A stretch of DNA of 64,000 nucleotides from the NCBI GenBank assembly GCA_963790045.1, contig CAWBMS010000011.1, positions 310,001-374,000 on the forward strand. Reading direction: 5' to 3'. The stretch is from DATKMP01 sp963790045. GTDB lineage: Bacteria > Bacteroidota > Ignavibacteria > UBA10030. How positions within the stretch are numbered: position 1 is the first letter of the stretch; each line of letters begins with the position of its first letter. The translations under genes were made by a program, and so were the position numbers. Under the pieces are notes generated by a model. It was not told where the DNA came from, searched no databases, and worked only from the letters and a program-made list of their open reading frames with translations. This document shows, piece after piece, positions 1-9,647 of this stretch.

Positions 1-134
1 TGATGTTGAGTTGTATCTTGTCTGATGATGAGCGATGAAGAAACTTTTTGCTGTGCAATTGCGGAAGATGCTGCGAAGAGAAAACAGCCAAACGAAAGCA
101 CGACAGTATGAAGTATGAAGCGAGATCGTTTCAT
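1..134 (-). CDS. Exported protein, 5' part only
   Basis: The first 44 codons of a minus-strand gene that runs off the left edge. The translation begins MKRSRF, continues with a hydrophobic stretch of about 18 residues and ends in an SAIAQQ cleavage-like site, which makes a convincing signal peptide. The mature part visible is only about 14 residues, so no function can be given. It starts 9 bases after the ridA stop codon in the same direction, so it probably belongs to the parA-parB-ridA transcript. Confidence 0.6.
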   Translation of the reverse strand, partial: MKRSRFILHTVVLSFGCFLFAASSAIAQQKVSSSLIIRQDTTQH

Positions 135-143
135 ACCGGAAAA

Positions 144-533
144 TTATTTCTCGACAACGGCAATCGCTTCAATTTCCACGCGAACGTCGCGCGGTAGCCG
201 TGCAACTTCCACAGCGCTGCGTGCAGGTGCAGCTGTGTTCAGGAATTCGGCATAAACTTCATTCATTGCCGCGAAGTCATTCATGTCTTTTAAGAACACG
301 GTCGTTTTAACAACGGATTTGAGCGATGCGCCGCCGGCAACAAGGACTGCTTCAAGATTTTTTAACACCTGACGGGTTTGCACTTTAATATCGTCTTCCA
401 TAATTTTTCCGGTAGAAGGATCGAGAGGGATTTGTCCTGCTGTGAAGATCATTTTTTCATGCACCATCACTGCCTGACTATACGGACCAATAGGCGCCGG
501 AGCTTTGTCTGTCAGAATATTTTTAAGAGCCAT
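144..533 (-). CDS. ridA: RidA family imine/enamine deaminase
   Basis: A 129-residue protein of the YjgF/YER057c/UK114 family. These proteins hydrolyse reactive 2-aminoacrylate and related imines released by PLP enzymes such as threonine and serine dehydratase, protecting other PLP enzymes in the cytosol. The N-terminal APAPIGPYSQAV and the C-terminal PARSAVEVARLPRDVRVEIE segments are the two family signatures; the Arg in PARSAVEV is the substrate carboxylate-binding residue of E. coli RidA. Length is typical. It lies 27 bases downstream of parB in the same orientation and is likely co-transcribed, although no functional link to partitioning is known. Confidence 0.93.
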   Translation of the reverse strand: MALKNILTDKAPAPIGPYSQAVMVHEKMIFTAGQIPLDPSTGKIMEDDIKVQTRQVLKNLEAVLVAGGASLKSVVKTTVFLKDMNDFAAMNEVYAEFLNTAAPARSAVEVARLPRDVRVEIEAIAVVEK

Positions 534-560
534 AATAAAATCTCATTTGATCATGCTTTT

Positions 561-1475
561 TTATTTCTCGGTAGATGTAAAAAGATCCAGCAGGCGATCA
601 AAATCATCGAGCGAATAAAATTCTACAACGATTTCACCGCGCCCACTGCCTTTTGTGTGGACTTTCACTTTTGTGCCGAGCGCTTGCCGTAACCGTTCTT
701 CCAGCGATTGAATACTGGCGGAGGAATGTGCGTCATCTGATGCCCCGACAGATTTATTTTTCGGTTGTTGTTTGGAACGGACCATGTCCTCGACTTTCCG
801 TACGGAAAGTCCGCCATCGAGAATTTTTTCGTACATCCGTAATTGCGTACGTTCGCTTGGCAGCGTAATGAGTGCGCGCGCGTGTCCCATGGAAATTTTA
901 TCTTTGCGCAATCCTTCTTGAATTTTTGTCGGCAGTTTCAGCAAGCGAATAAAATTTGTTACCGTGCTGCGGTCTTTGCCGACGCGCTGGGCAATATCTT
1001 CCGGCACAAGACGGCATTCATCCATTAATCGCTGGTAAGCAATTGCGACTTCCATCGGATTCAAATACTCGCGCTGAATATTTTCGATGAGCGCAAGTTC
1101 CAACATTTCTTCGTCGGTGGCAACAGCGATGATGTACGCAGGAATGTTCCGCAATTTTGCACCCTGTGCAGCACGAAGGCGACGCTCACCGGAAATAAGC
1201 TGGTATCCATTCGACACACGGCGAACTGTGATCGGCTGAATAATTCCTTTTTCTCGAATGGATTTGGTTAATTCTTCCAGCGCACTTTGGTCGAAATCGG
1301 TACGTGGCTGGAATGGATTCGGTTGTATCTTAGAAATTTCAACGCTAGCAATAATACCGATCTCGCCGCTATCGCGTTCGACAGCACCTTCCTGTACGCT
1401 CACTTCCGTGAGCGGTGTCTTTGGAATTAAGGCACTTAGCCCACGTCCGAGTACGGATTTCTTCGGTGTTGTCAT
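561..1475 (-). CDS. parB: Chromosome partitioning protein ParB
   Basis: A 304-residue ParB/Spo0J protein, the CTP-dependent DNA clamp that loads at parS sites and spreads along the origin region. The N-terminus carries the LGRGLSALI peptide that contacts ParA. The ParB/Srx domain (about residues 45-140) has NPFQPR and the CTP-binding GERRLRAA motif, followed by a helix-turn-helix (around DIAQRVGKDRSTVTNFI) that reads parS and a C-terminal dimerisation domain after a polar linker. The ATG lies 3 bases past the parA stop codon, the normal parAB arrangement. Such operons are usually close to the replication origin; I noticed no parS-like 16-mer in the window. Confidence 0.96.
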   Translation of the reverse strand: MTTPKKSVLGRGLSALIPKTPLTEVSVQEGAVERDSGEIGIIASVEISKIQPNPFQPRTDFDQSALEELTKSIREKGIIQPITVRRVSNGYQLISGERRLRAAQGAKLRNIPAYIIAVATDEEMLELALIENIQREYLNPMEVAIAYQRLMDECRLVPEDIAQRVGKDRSTVTNFIRLLKLPTKIQEGLRKDKISMGHARALITLPSERTQLRMYEKILDGGLSVRKVEDMVRSKQQPKNKSVGASDDAHSSASIQSLEERLRQALGTKVKVHTKGSGRGEIVVEFYSLDDFDRLLDLFTSTEK

Positions 1476-1478
1476 CTC

Positions 1479-2288
1479 TTACAGTTCTCCCACAGAATGA
1501 GGTTGCATCATCGGCGCGACGGAGAAAAATTTATTATTCTTCAAAACTTCTTTTGCCAGGTCCATATAATGACGTGAGCCGGCGGAAACAGCATCGTACA
1601 AAATAATCGGTTTGCCGAAACTCGGCGCTTCACTCAAACGAATATTGCGCGAAACGATAGTGGTAAAAACTTTATCGCCGAAATATCGCTTTACTTCATC
1701 TACAATTTGATTAGAAAGCCGCAAGCGTGAATCGAACATCGTCATCAATACGCCTTCAATATCAAGATTGGCGTTCAATGTTTTCTTCACCATATTGATG
1801 GTGCTGAACAATTGTCCCAATCCTTCCAATGCAAAATATTCGCATTGGACCGGAATGAGGATTGAATCAGCGACGGTGAGGGCATTGAGCGTCAGCAAGC
1901 CGAGAGACGGCGGACAATCGATGATGATAAAATCAAATCGGTCTTTAATCGGTTGGAGTGCTGTCGTCAACAGGTGCTCACGATTTTCCGCTCCGACCAA
2001 TTCTACTTCTGCACCCACAAGGTTGATGTGAGAAGGAAGGACGGAGAGGTACGGCATTTGTGTAGGGATGATGGCATCGGCTGCGGGAAGTTCACCAACG
2101 AGTACTTCGTAAATGGTGCGTCCTTCTGTCCCGGATGCGCCGACGCCGCTGGTGGCATTTGCCTGCGGGTCATTGTCGATCAACAAGACACGTTTTTCCG
2201 CCGCTGCTAATGATGCAGCAAGATTGATGGCGGTCGTAGTTTTCCCCACGCCGCCTTTTTGATTTGCCACAACAATGATTTTACCCAC
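1479..2288 (-). CDS. parA: Chromosome partitioning ATPase ParA (Soj)
   Basis: A 269-residue ParA/MinD-type ATPase that forms a nucleotide-dependent gradient on the nucleoid and moves ParB-parS complexes. The deviant Walker A box KGGVGKTTT starts at residue 11 with both signature lysines, and DNDPQANAT (switch region) and the IIDCPPSLG Walker B segment follow. The start codon is GTG at 2288; the codons from there give the canonical VVANQKGGVGKT beginning, so no longer form is needed. First gene of the parA-parB-ridA operon. Confidence 0.96.
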   Translation of the reverse strand: MGKIIVVANQKGGVGKTTTAINLAASLAAAEKRVLLIDNDPQANATSGVGASGTEGRTIYEVLVGELPAADAIIPTQMPYLSVLPSHINLVGAEVELVGAENREHLLTTALQPIKDRFDFIIIDCPPSLGLLTLNALTVADSILIPVQCEYFALEGLGQLFSTINMVKKTLNANLDIEGVLMTMFDSRLRLSNQIVDEVKRYFGDKVFTTIVSRNIRLSEAPSFGKPIILYDAVSAGSRHYMDLAKEVLKNNKFFSVAPMMQPHSVGEL

Positions 2289-2396
2289 GGAAATTATTTA
2301 CACTCTCTGTTCATTCAAAAAAATATACAGCTTTTTGTCTGTTCAAGCAATACAACGATTTTTGATGCGAAGTAAATATTTTTATTCCTGTGACGA

Positions 2397-2425
2397 TAAA
2401 AAAGGCGTTCGTGCTATGAACGCCT
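2397..2425 (-). terminator. Rho-independent terminator after the response regulator
   Basis: A perfect 8-bp stem (AGGCGTTC at 2403-2410 with GAACGCCT at 2418-2425) and a 7-base loop. Read on the minus strand it is followed by a run of T (2397-2402). It lies 34 bases past the stop codon of the minus-strand response regulator and separates that gene from parA. Confidence 0.8.
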
Positions 2426-2458
2426 GATTAAGTATTGCGAAAACAACAAGTGCTGATG

Positions 2459-2860
2459 TTATTCAACGGATTGTTTTTTTCTTTCTTGATAGATGTGCAT
2501 AATCAAAGCAGGCAACTGTGTAACGTCGGACTGTCCTTTGACAAAATAATCGATTGCGCCCCATTTCCATGCTTCGGTGGCAATTTCTTCCGATCCATGT
2601 CCGGTAATAAGAATTGTGGGTGTGTTCATCTTCATTCCGTACATCCATTGCAGAAGATTGATACCGCTAATACCCGGCATCATATAATCGAGAAGGATGA
2701 GATCAAAACGTCCTTCCTTTAACATGGCAACCGCCTCGCTTCCGCTGCTGCACACCTCAACGGTATGTCCACTGTTGCGCAAAGCCGTTGCAAGGACTAG
2801 CCGATATGTTGGTTCATCGTCAACGACCAATATTTTTAATACGAGCACTGGTTCACTCAT
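2459..2860 (-). CDS. Single-domain response regulator
   Basis: A 133-residue stand-alone receiver (CheY-like) domain. The acidic pair Asp14-Asp15, phosphoacceptor Asp58 (in LLDYMMPG), Thr86 (in LITGHG) and Lys108 (in YFVKG) are all present, so it should be phosphorylatable. There is no output domain, which suggests a phosphorelay intermediate or a protein acting by partner binding. It is divergent from, and about 330 bases from, the hybrid kinase starting at 3189, its most likely partner (inference). The start is supported by a GGAGAG Shine-Dalgarno 7 bases upstream of the ATG. Confidence 0.9.
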   Translation of the reverse strand: MSEPVLVLKILVVDDEPTYRLVLATALRNSGHTVEVCSSGSEAVAMLKEGRFDLILLDYMMPGISGINLLQWMYGMKMNTPTILITGHGSEEIATEAWKWGAIDYFVKGQSDVTQLPALIMHIYQERKKQSVE

Positions 2861-3188
2861 ACCATCACTCTCCTGTACTCATTGAATATAAATTCATGAT
2901 ACGATGATGTTTTTTGAGATGCAAATTATTGTGCAACGGATGGCCGGAGAATTACTATATTGGAAACATCAATAAAATCAAGGTGAAACTAAAATTTTAA
3001 GGAAGCACTTGCTTTTCGTCATTGCGTCAAGTAAATTGGCGCGACAGAACGATGAGGCACAAACAAAAAACACAATGGGCTTGGATCTGTGTATTAGAGG
3101 TGTCCAAGAAATGACAACGCGCTCAACGAGGTGATGAGGAAAATGAAAAACAGCATACAGTACATTTCTTTGATTGATGGGAGATATT
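2861..3188. other. Divergent intergenic region
   Basis: AT-rich, 328 bases between the divergent response regulator and hybrid kinase genes. It should hold both promoters, but I see no clear box pair or palindrome. A GGGAG Shine-Dalgarno at 3179-3183 lies 5 bases before the ATG at 3189 and selects that start over TTG/ATG codons a few codons upstream. Confidence 0.4.
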
Positions 3189-6054
3189 ATGCACTCATTT
3201 AAATTGTATTGGAGAGTAATGATCAACTTTTTTTTCTTGCTGGCGATTTTGACCATTATGACGTTTCTGACGCTTAGTGTTTTATCCCAGATAGAAAAAA
3301 ACTTTACACAAGCTTCGGTGAATGTTAAGACGCTTCAAACGTTGGAACGGTTCCAAATTCTTTGCTCGGATATTCGCAATGCTGCAGATACGTATATGTT
3401 TATGCCATCTGAAGGAAAAAGAAATATCTATGACGAATGCTGGAAAGAATTTGATATTGATATTGCCGCGGTGCAACAATCATTTCCAGATTCTCTTGAT
3501 CGTGAGACATTGAAAGAAATCCGTTCTTTGTTTCATGCGTGGGTTGTGAATATCGGAGATAAAAAAATGATGGTAACGTCAGAAAAAATATCTCCCGATG
3601 CATTTTCCAATGAGGTTCGGCAGTTGGTTCAGGCAGAGCAAGCCACACAGTATCTTGAGAATGCAACGCTCTTAGTGAAGAATTTATATAATCGTAAACT
3701 TATGGCAGTACCGAACTATATTGATTCTTCCCTCGGATATGAAAAACGCATTCGAATTTATATCACCGTCATGAATGTGATGCTCGCCATTTTTTCTTTG
3801 GCACTTGGTTTTTTCTTGACCCGTTCTATTACCAAACCGTTGGCTCGGCTGCAAGAAGGTACGCACAACATTATGAAAGGCGATTTCACACCTATCGACC
3901 TGCGTTGTCATGACGAGTTGGGAAAGCTTGCCGATGATTTTAATCAGATGTCCACGTTGCTTCAAAATAATTATCATCGCATCAATGCGTATTCAGAATT
4001 GATGACGACCTTGAATAAACATGAAGGATTGGCGTCGGTGCAAAGCTCCAGTATTGAAATGCTCTGCCAACACACGCAAGCATCCGTCGGCGCGTTGTAT
4101 CTCTGGAATACAGAAAAAAATATTCTGCAAATCGCAGCGAGTTATGCGTTGAGAAATGAGGCGGCTGTTGAATCGTATCGATTAGGAGAAGGCATTCCTG
4201 GACAATGTGCCGTAAAACGTACGACCATCGAAGTGAGCGATGTCGGCCGCGCCATAGATTTTGTGATCGATACGGGCATCGTCAGCGTGGTGCCGGAGCA
4301 TGTTTTAGCGACACCCATTTTATTTCAGGAAAATTTATTAGGCGTGTTGCTGCTCGGTTCTACTCAGCCGTTTGACGAATTGCGCCGGGAGATTATTCAA
4401 AACTCTGTGCCGCAAATCGGCGTTGCGTTGACGAACGCTATGAACTTTGAATCGACGAAACGGCTATCACATGAAGTTGCGGCGAAGAATGAAGAACTGA
4501 ATACGAAGAATACCGAACTTCAACGAGCGTATCGTGTGAAGTCCGACTTTCTTTCCAATATGTCGCATGAACTGCGAACGCCGTTGAATTCTATTATTGG
4601 TTTTACGTCGGTTTTGCTGGAACCGCATGGCGATCCGCTGACGGACGATACAAAAACAGCGTTGGAAAAAGTTTTAAAGAACGGCAAACACCTCTTGCAG
4701 CTTATCAATGATATTTTGGATTATTCCAAAATCGAATCCGGCCGGACGACAATTAACGTTGATGCCGATACGGTGGCGAGCATCGTAGCCAATTGTTTGG
4801 TAACCATCGAACCGATGGTGACGACGAAAGGTGTCAAACTACAAACGCAAATCGAAGATGAACTGCCGATACTTCAGACAGACATCTTAAAAGTAAAACA
4901 GATATTATTGAATCTTCTGAGCAACGCTGCGAAATTTACCGATCAAGGAACCATTACAGTTGTTGCAAAAAATTCCAACGGAATGGTTGCAATCGCAGTC
5001 AAAGATGACGGTATCGGAATCGAAAGTAAAAATCTCGGCAGTGTGTTTGAAGAATTCCAACAGATCGATTCCAGCAATTCCAGAAAGCATAAAGGCACAG
5101 GATTGGGGCTTGCCATTGCCCGTAATTATGCGCGGTTGCTTGGCGGCGATCTCACGGTAGAAAGTGTTTTCGGAACGGGATCGACCTTCACACTTATTAT
5201 TCCTCCGGTGTTTTCACCAGAACAAACCGGTACACAAACGCTGCGAGATAACCCTTCTCCATCCTCTGCATCAGTTGTTCCTTCCGTATCGCAAGCACTA
5301 ATACGAAGAACGCCGATTTCTCCTACCGGTACCTTGGTCTTATGTATCGATGACGAACCGGATGTGATTGAGTTGATGAAACGCTTTTTAATTCCTGAAG
5401 GATATGCAGTGCAGTCGGCAACATCCGGCGATGAAGGCATACGGCTTGCAGAGCAGTTGCATCCCTCTGTCATTACATTAGATATTATGATGCCGGTAAA
5501 AGACGGCTGGCAAGTGTTGCGCGAATTAAAAAATAATCCGAAGACAAAAGACATACCCGTGATCATTCATTCCATCATCGACAATAAACCGCTGGCGATT
5601 TCTCTGGGCGCATTGGATGTCATTACCAAGCCGTCTGATGCAAAACAAATCCTTGCGGTTGTCGAGCATGCATGCCATACGAAAGATCAAACGATTTTAA
5701 TCGTGGATGATGATGGAGATTTTTCCGATGTGCTCCGGCAAATACTTCAGCGCGAAGGATATTCGGACGTTGTCGGTTCTCAACGGCGATGAAGCATTAA
5801 AAACGCTTGAGGATCTAAATCCTGCCTTGATTTTTCTGGACTTAAAAATGCCTGGGATGGATGGCTTTGCGGTGTTGGAACATCTGCGCGCTGACGATCG
5901 ATGGCAAAACATCCCTGTCGTAATTCTTTCCGGTGCCGATGTTTCGGATGCACAACGTGTCATGCTACAACAGCGCACACAGGATTTTATTGAAAAAGGA
6001 AAATTTTCAAAAGAATTGATTTCTCAAACCATTAAACGGACAATTGCACGATAA
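3189..6054 (+). CDS. Hybrid sensor histidine kinase with two receivers (one frameshift)
   Basis: A membrane sensor kinase of about 955 residues. In order: TM1 (about 8-28), an extracytoplasmic helical sensor region, TM2 (about 188-210), HAMP, GAF (about 280-420), a HisKA domain with the phosphorylatable His near 460 in MSHELRTPLN, an HATPase domain (about 560-672; GTGLGLAIA box), receiver 1 (about 714-830; LDIMMPVKDGW) and receiver 2 (about 834-950; LDLKMPGMDGF). Frame is lost within receiver 2: removing one T at 5777-5778 joins EGYSDVVG to LNGDEALKTL with the same spacing as in receiver 1, so a sequencing indel is likely. The final stop codon overlaps the next kinase start (TAATG). Confidence 0.88.
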
Positions 6055-7199
6055 TGGAACAGACGGATACAAATCATGAAGCCGGTATGAATTCTCAACC
6101 ATCGATTCTCGTGGTAGATGATACCGAAGACAATCTTGATTTTTTAGAATTTGCGCTCAAACGAAAACCGATTCGTATGTTGCGTGCCACGAGCGGTCCG
6201 CAATGCATCGTGATCGCAACTGAAAAACAACCGGATGTGATTTTACTAGATATCCAAATGCCGGGAATGGATGGATTTGAAACGCTAAAACATCTGCGGT
6301 CTTCGAAAAAGACGATGAATATTCCTGTGATCTTTTTAACGGCACAGCGAAGAGACCCAACCAGCATAGAGCAAGGTCTGGCGCTTGGTGCAGAAGAATA
6401 TTTAACGAAGCCCATCGATGTGGATGAACTTTTTGTCCGCACGCGTTCGTTGATTCGCTTGAAAAAGGCAGAGGCGGAGTTGGAACGCACCAAAGCAGAT
6501 TTTACCGCAATGCTGGTACACGATCTTCGCGGTCCCATCGGTGGGATGAAAGGCGTACTGGAAACGATTAAAGACCAAATTGAGCAAGGATTGCCGCTGG
6601 AAGATGTGCACGGGCAATTGGTCGATACGGCGCTCGATCTATCGCAATATATTTTGAACATCATCAACAACATGCTTGATTTATCGAAATTCGAAGCGGG
6701 GAAAATGAAACTTAAATGTGAACCGCTTTCGGTTTCAGAAATTGTCACCTCGATCGTAACACAAGTGGAACATCAATTTGTAAAAAGGCAAATCCAATTA
6801 GTTGTGAACATTGACACTAATCTGCCTGCTGTGAACGCCGACCGACAAAAATTTAGTCAAATCATTATGAACATCTTGCATAATGCGTTGAAGTTTGTTC
6901 CGTCGAAAGGATTGGTGACGGTTGCTGCAAAACGCACGTCTTTCATTTCTGCCGGATATGAAAAACGTGACGGCATCGAAATTTCGATCAGCAATAACGG
7001 GCCAACGATTTCGCCGCAAGAAATATCAACACTGTTTGAACGCTACAAGCAAACAGCTTCTTCAACACTGGTGATGGAAAAAGGAACAGGGCTAGGACTT
7101 GCAATTTGCAAAATGATTGTGGAATCGCATGGGGGAACAATTAACGCGGAAAGCATTTCGCATGGGTTAACCACATTTCGATTTACGTTGCCATTGTAG
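6054..7199 (+). CDS. Receiver-histidine kinase (cytoplasmic)
   Basis: A 381-residue soluble protein with an N-terminal receiver (about residues 16-135; LLDIQMPGMDGF phosphoacceptor, FLTAQ, LTKPID) followed by HisKA (His about 156, in LVHDLRGPIGG) and an HATPase domain with GTGLGLAICKM near the C-terminus. There are no membrane segments. The REC-first order suggests it is regulated by phosphotransfer from the overlapping hybrid kinase just upstream. The VHDLRGP form of the H box marks an HK subgroup that differs from the SHELRTP box of its neighbour. Confidence 0.9.
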   Translation: MEQTDTNHEAGMNSQPSILVVDDTEDNLDFLEFALKRKPIRMLRATSGPQCIVIATEKQPDVILLDIQMPGMDGFETLKHLRSSKKTMNIPVIFLTAQRRDPTSIEQGLALGAEEYLTKPIDVDELFVRTRSLIRLKKAEAELERTKADFTAMLVHDLRGPIGGMKGVLETIKDQIEQGLPLEDVHGQLVDTALDLSQYILNIINNMLDLSKFEAGKMKLKCEPLSVSEIVTSIVTQVEHQFVKRQIQLVVNIDTNLPAVNADRQKFSQIIMNILHNALKFVPSKGLVTVAAKRTSFISAGYEKRDGIEISISNNGPTISPQEISTLFERYKQTASSTLVMEKGTGLGLAICKMIVESHGGTINAESISHGLTTFRFTLPL

Positions 7200-7235
7200 C
7201 GTTGACGGACGATGTATTTCGCCGGAGTTGCGATG

Positions 7236-8843
7236 TTATTCGTCTGATTCCGGCGTGGTTATGTCCGTATGGCTGTTCAATCCTTCTTGCAGCGTTTTTT
7301 CATACACGGTTTTGTATTGCTTAATGCCGTTGAACAACGCTGCGGCAATTTTATCCTGCCCGCTTTCGCTTCGCAGCACCTGTTCTTCGCGTCGGTTGGA
7401 AAGATAACCGAGTTCCACTAACGCATTGGGCATCGACGCGCCAACCAGTACATAAAAGCCCGCTTGTTTGACGCCGCTGTTTTTGATTTTAAGATTTGCA
7501 GACATAGAATGAGAAGCAATAGACGCAAACTGCTCGCTGTATTTCATATACGCGCTTTGTGCCATCGTGACAAGGATAAATTCTTCTTCCGTTAATTTTT
7601 GGTAACGATTCTGGTAATTGTCTTCCAATTGCACCACTTCGTTTTCGCGCGAAGCAATAGCGATTGCCTCCTGAGTCCGCCCGGGGCGCAGTAAATAAAT
7701 TTCAAATCCGCTGATGCTGGTGGTAGGATGCGGCAGGGAATTGCAATGAATGCTGACGAAGAGTTTTCCGCCTGCTTCGTTTGCGATTTGTGTACGACGG
7801 TAGAGTTCAACGAACTTATCGGTCTTGCGTGTATAGACGACCTTAACGCCAGGGAGATTTTGTTCGATCAGTGCGCCAAGTTTTAACGCCACGGCAAGCG
7901 TAATATCCTTTTCGCGCGTGCGCATGACACCGATGGTGCCTGGGTCTTTGCCACCATGTCCCGCATCGATAACGATGACGTCTAATTTCCATTTGTTGCG
8001 CGAGAGATTGCGCTTTGCTTGCTCTTGCTGCTTCAATGCTGCTTCTGCTTTGGCGCTTGCGCTCCGCGTATGCAGTGAGAAAAGAATATTGTCGGTTGTC
8101 GGATCGGTAACATAGTCCGCCTGTTCAACATCGGACGACACGCGGAATGTCAACTGCAACGATGACGGAGATTGAAACGCCATTATTCTTTTAACGACAC
8201 CGAACGGTTTCGTATTATTCAATGCAATGGTGTCGCCGCGCGCATTGTTGATGGTGAGGAACAGCCAGCCATCCGGCTTGAGCCAGTGCTCGATGTCTTT
8301 ATCTTTAATGTTCTTTTCCGCTCCGATATTGATAAGATATCCGTTCAATTTTTTTTCAATATGGATGTCAGTAATATCGTATTTCGAACGACGTTTGGTT
8401 TTGAATGAAACGATCTGTTGTGCGGTATCGTACCGGATATTATCTCCGCTCACTTGCTGATAGAACGGCAGGAAAGAAAAGGCAGGGACATACCATACAC
8501 CCTGGCGACGGATGACATTCGATGGCAATTGATAAACCGTGGAATTGTTCGAAACACGTTCGGTAATGACGACGAACGGACTATGCGACGTAAATCGGAT
8601 GAGCTGCGCCGAAATAAGCACTTCGATTTTTCCGAGACTATCGTTTATGGCGATGGGAATTTTCAATGTATCGAAAAAACTGTTCAACGCAATATAGGAA
8701 ACGCCTGCGCTATCGAATCGTTCCACATTGGCTGTATCGCCAGTTTGTGTGATAAGCGTAAAGTACGTTGCACTGTTTTCACCGAACGCCGGTGTACACA
8801 GAAAAAGGAATAATAAAACAGTGTTTCTGCCGATTGTTTTCAT
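7236..8843 (-). CDS. N-acetylmuramoyl-L-alanine amidase (Amidase_3)
   Basis: A 535-residue exported cell-wall hydrolase that cleaves the lactyl-L-alanine bond of peptidoglycan. A signal peptide starts at the ATG at 8843 (MKTIGRN..., ending near TPAFGE). The N-terminal half is beta-rich and resembles the AMIN/copper amine oxidase-like modules that localise such enzymes. The zinc amidase domain covers about residues 290-525, with IDAGHGGKDPG, SIHCN and the catalytic Glu in VELGYLSN. An in-frame upstream extension of 15 codons lacks a signal-peptide-like start and is not used. Probably in cell division or remodelling. Confidence 0.93.
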   Translation of the reverse strand: MKTIGRNTVLLFLFLCTPAFGENSATYFTLITQTGDTANVERFDSAGVSYIALNSFFDTLKIPIAINDSLGKIEVLISAQLIRFTSHSPFVVITERVSNNSTVYQLPSNVIRRQGVWYVPAFSFLPFYQQVSGDNIRYDTAQQIVSFKTKRRSKYDITDIHIEKKLNGYLINIGAEKNIKDKDIEHWLKPDGWLFLTINNARGDTIALNNTKPFGVVKRIMAFQSPSSLQLTFRVSSDVEQADYVTDPTTDNILFSLHTRSASAKAEAALKQQEQAKRNLSRNKWKLDVIVIDAGHGGKDPGTIGVMRTREKDITLAVALKLGALIEQNLPGVKVVYTRKTDKFVELYRRTQIANEAGGKLFVSIHCNSLPHPTTSISGFEIYLLRPGRTQEAIAIASRENEVVQLEDNYQNRYQKLTEEEFILVTMAQSAYMKYSEQFASIASHSMSANLKIKNSGVKQAGFYVLVGASMPNALVELGYLSNRREEQVLRSESGQDKIAAALFNGIKQYKTVYEKTLQEGLNSHTDITTPESDE

Positions 8844-8999
8844 GAATCGGTGTTCATAGATAATCTGGACACATAGTAATATTGTCACTTTCAGCTACAA
8901 AATCAATTGATAACACAAAGATGAAAAAAATTACATTTTCTCTCTGCGAACTTTGTTCCTACTTTGCAGTCACTGCGTTTTAAAATTTAGAAGAAAGAA

Positions 9000-9647
9000 C
9001 TATTTTAAAATTTCTCCCGTCTCGAAACTCCAGAACAGCAAATCCATTTCATTGATCGGAATGCCGGTAATCAATGCAAATCTCTGAAACCGGCGTTCGA
9101 TACGGAAATATGCTTTGCGCGAAATCGTTTCGGGAATGGTGCGGATGGCGCCGTAACGTTTCAGATTTCGTAAAATATGCCTGTCGAGAATCGCAAGTTC
9201 GCCGTTCTGCCCGATGTTGCGTAAAAAATGTGTTGCTTCTTTGTATCCCAATCCCTTCACATTCTTCACAAGCCATTCGCGTGTTTCTGATGCAGGATGC
9301 TGCTGGAGAAGAATGGATTGAATTTCTGAAAACTGTTCTTTCAATAGTAAAAGGTGGTTGGATTTTGTGCGATGAAAACGGATGTAATGTTCTTTGTCCC
9401 GCAAGATCGATTCAGGATTGAATGTGTGATGTTGAAAATTGTTTGCAAGAAGAATTTTAACAACTGCCGCCGCATTGCGTGCGCTGGATTGCGGCGTGAG
9501 CAGGCAATACACAAGTTCATAAAAGTAATCGTTCGGCGAGACAGAACGAAATTCTTCCAATCGATTTTGAATTGCTTCTTTTCGTTCCTGATACAAAAGA
9601 AGTATATCCTCCGGCAATTTCGATTTTTCTTGTAAATGGGATTTCAT
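9000..9647 (-). CDS. 8-oxoguanine DNA glycosylase/AP lyase, Ogg2 type
   Basis: A 215-residue HhH-GPD superfamily enzyme that excises oxidised guanine and nicks the abasic site. It resembles the archaeal-type Ogg2 family: short, no FeS cluster, a helix-hairpin-helix KGLGYKEATHFLRNIG with the Schiff-base lysine in GYKEA, and the catalytic Asp in LDRHILRNL. It overlaps the mutY stop codon by one base (TGATG), so the two are translationally coupled. Together with mutT upstream this makes a complete 8-oxoguanine repair operon. Confidence 0.87.
   Translation of the reverse strand: MKSHLQEKSKLPEDILLLYQERKEAIQNRLEEFRSVSPNDYFYELVYCLLTPQSSARNAAAVVKILLANNFQHHTFNPESILRDKEHYIRFHRTKSNHLLLLKEQFSEIQSILLQQHPASETREWLVKNVKGLGYKEATHFLRNIGQNGELAILDRHILRNLKRYGAIRTIPETISRKAYFRIERRFQRFALITGIPINEMDLLFWSFETGEILK

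Noticed and set aside
7220..7255. Inverted repeat CGCCGGA/TCCGGCG between the convergent kinase and amidase genes
   Set aside because: One arm lies inside the amidase coding region and no T-run follows on either strand, so a terminator is poorly supported.
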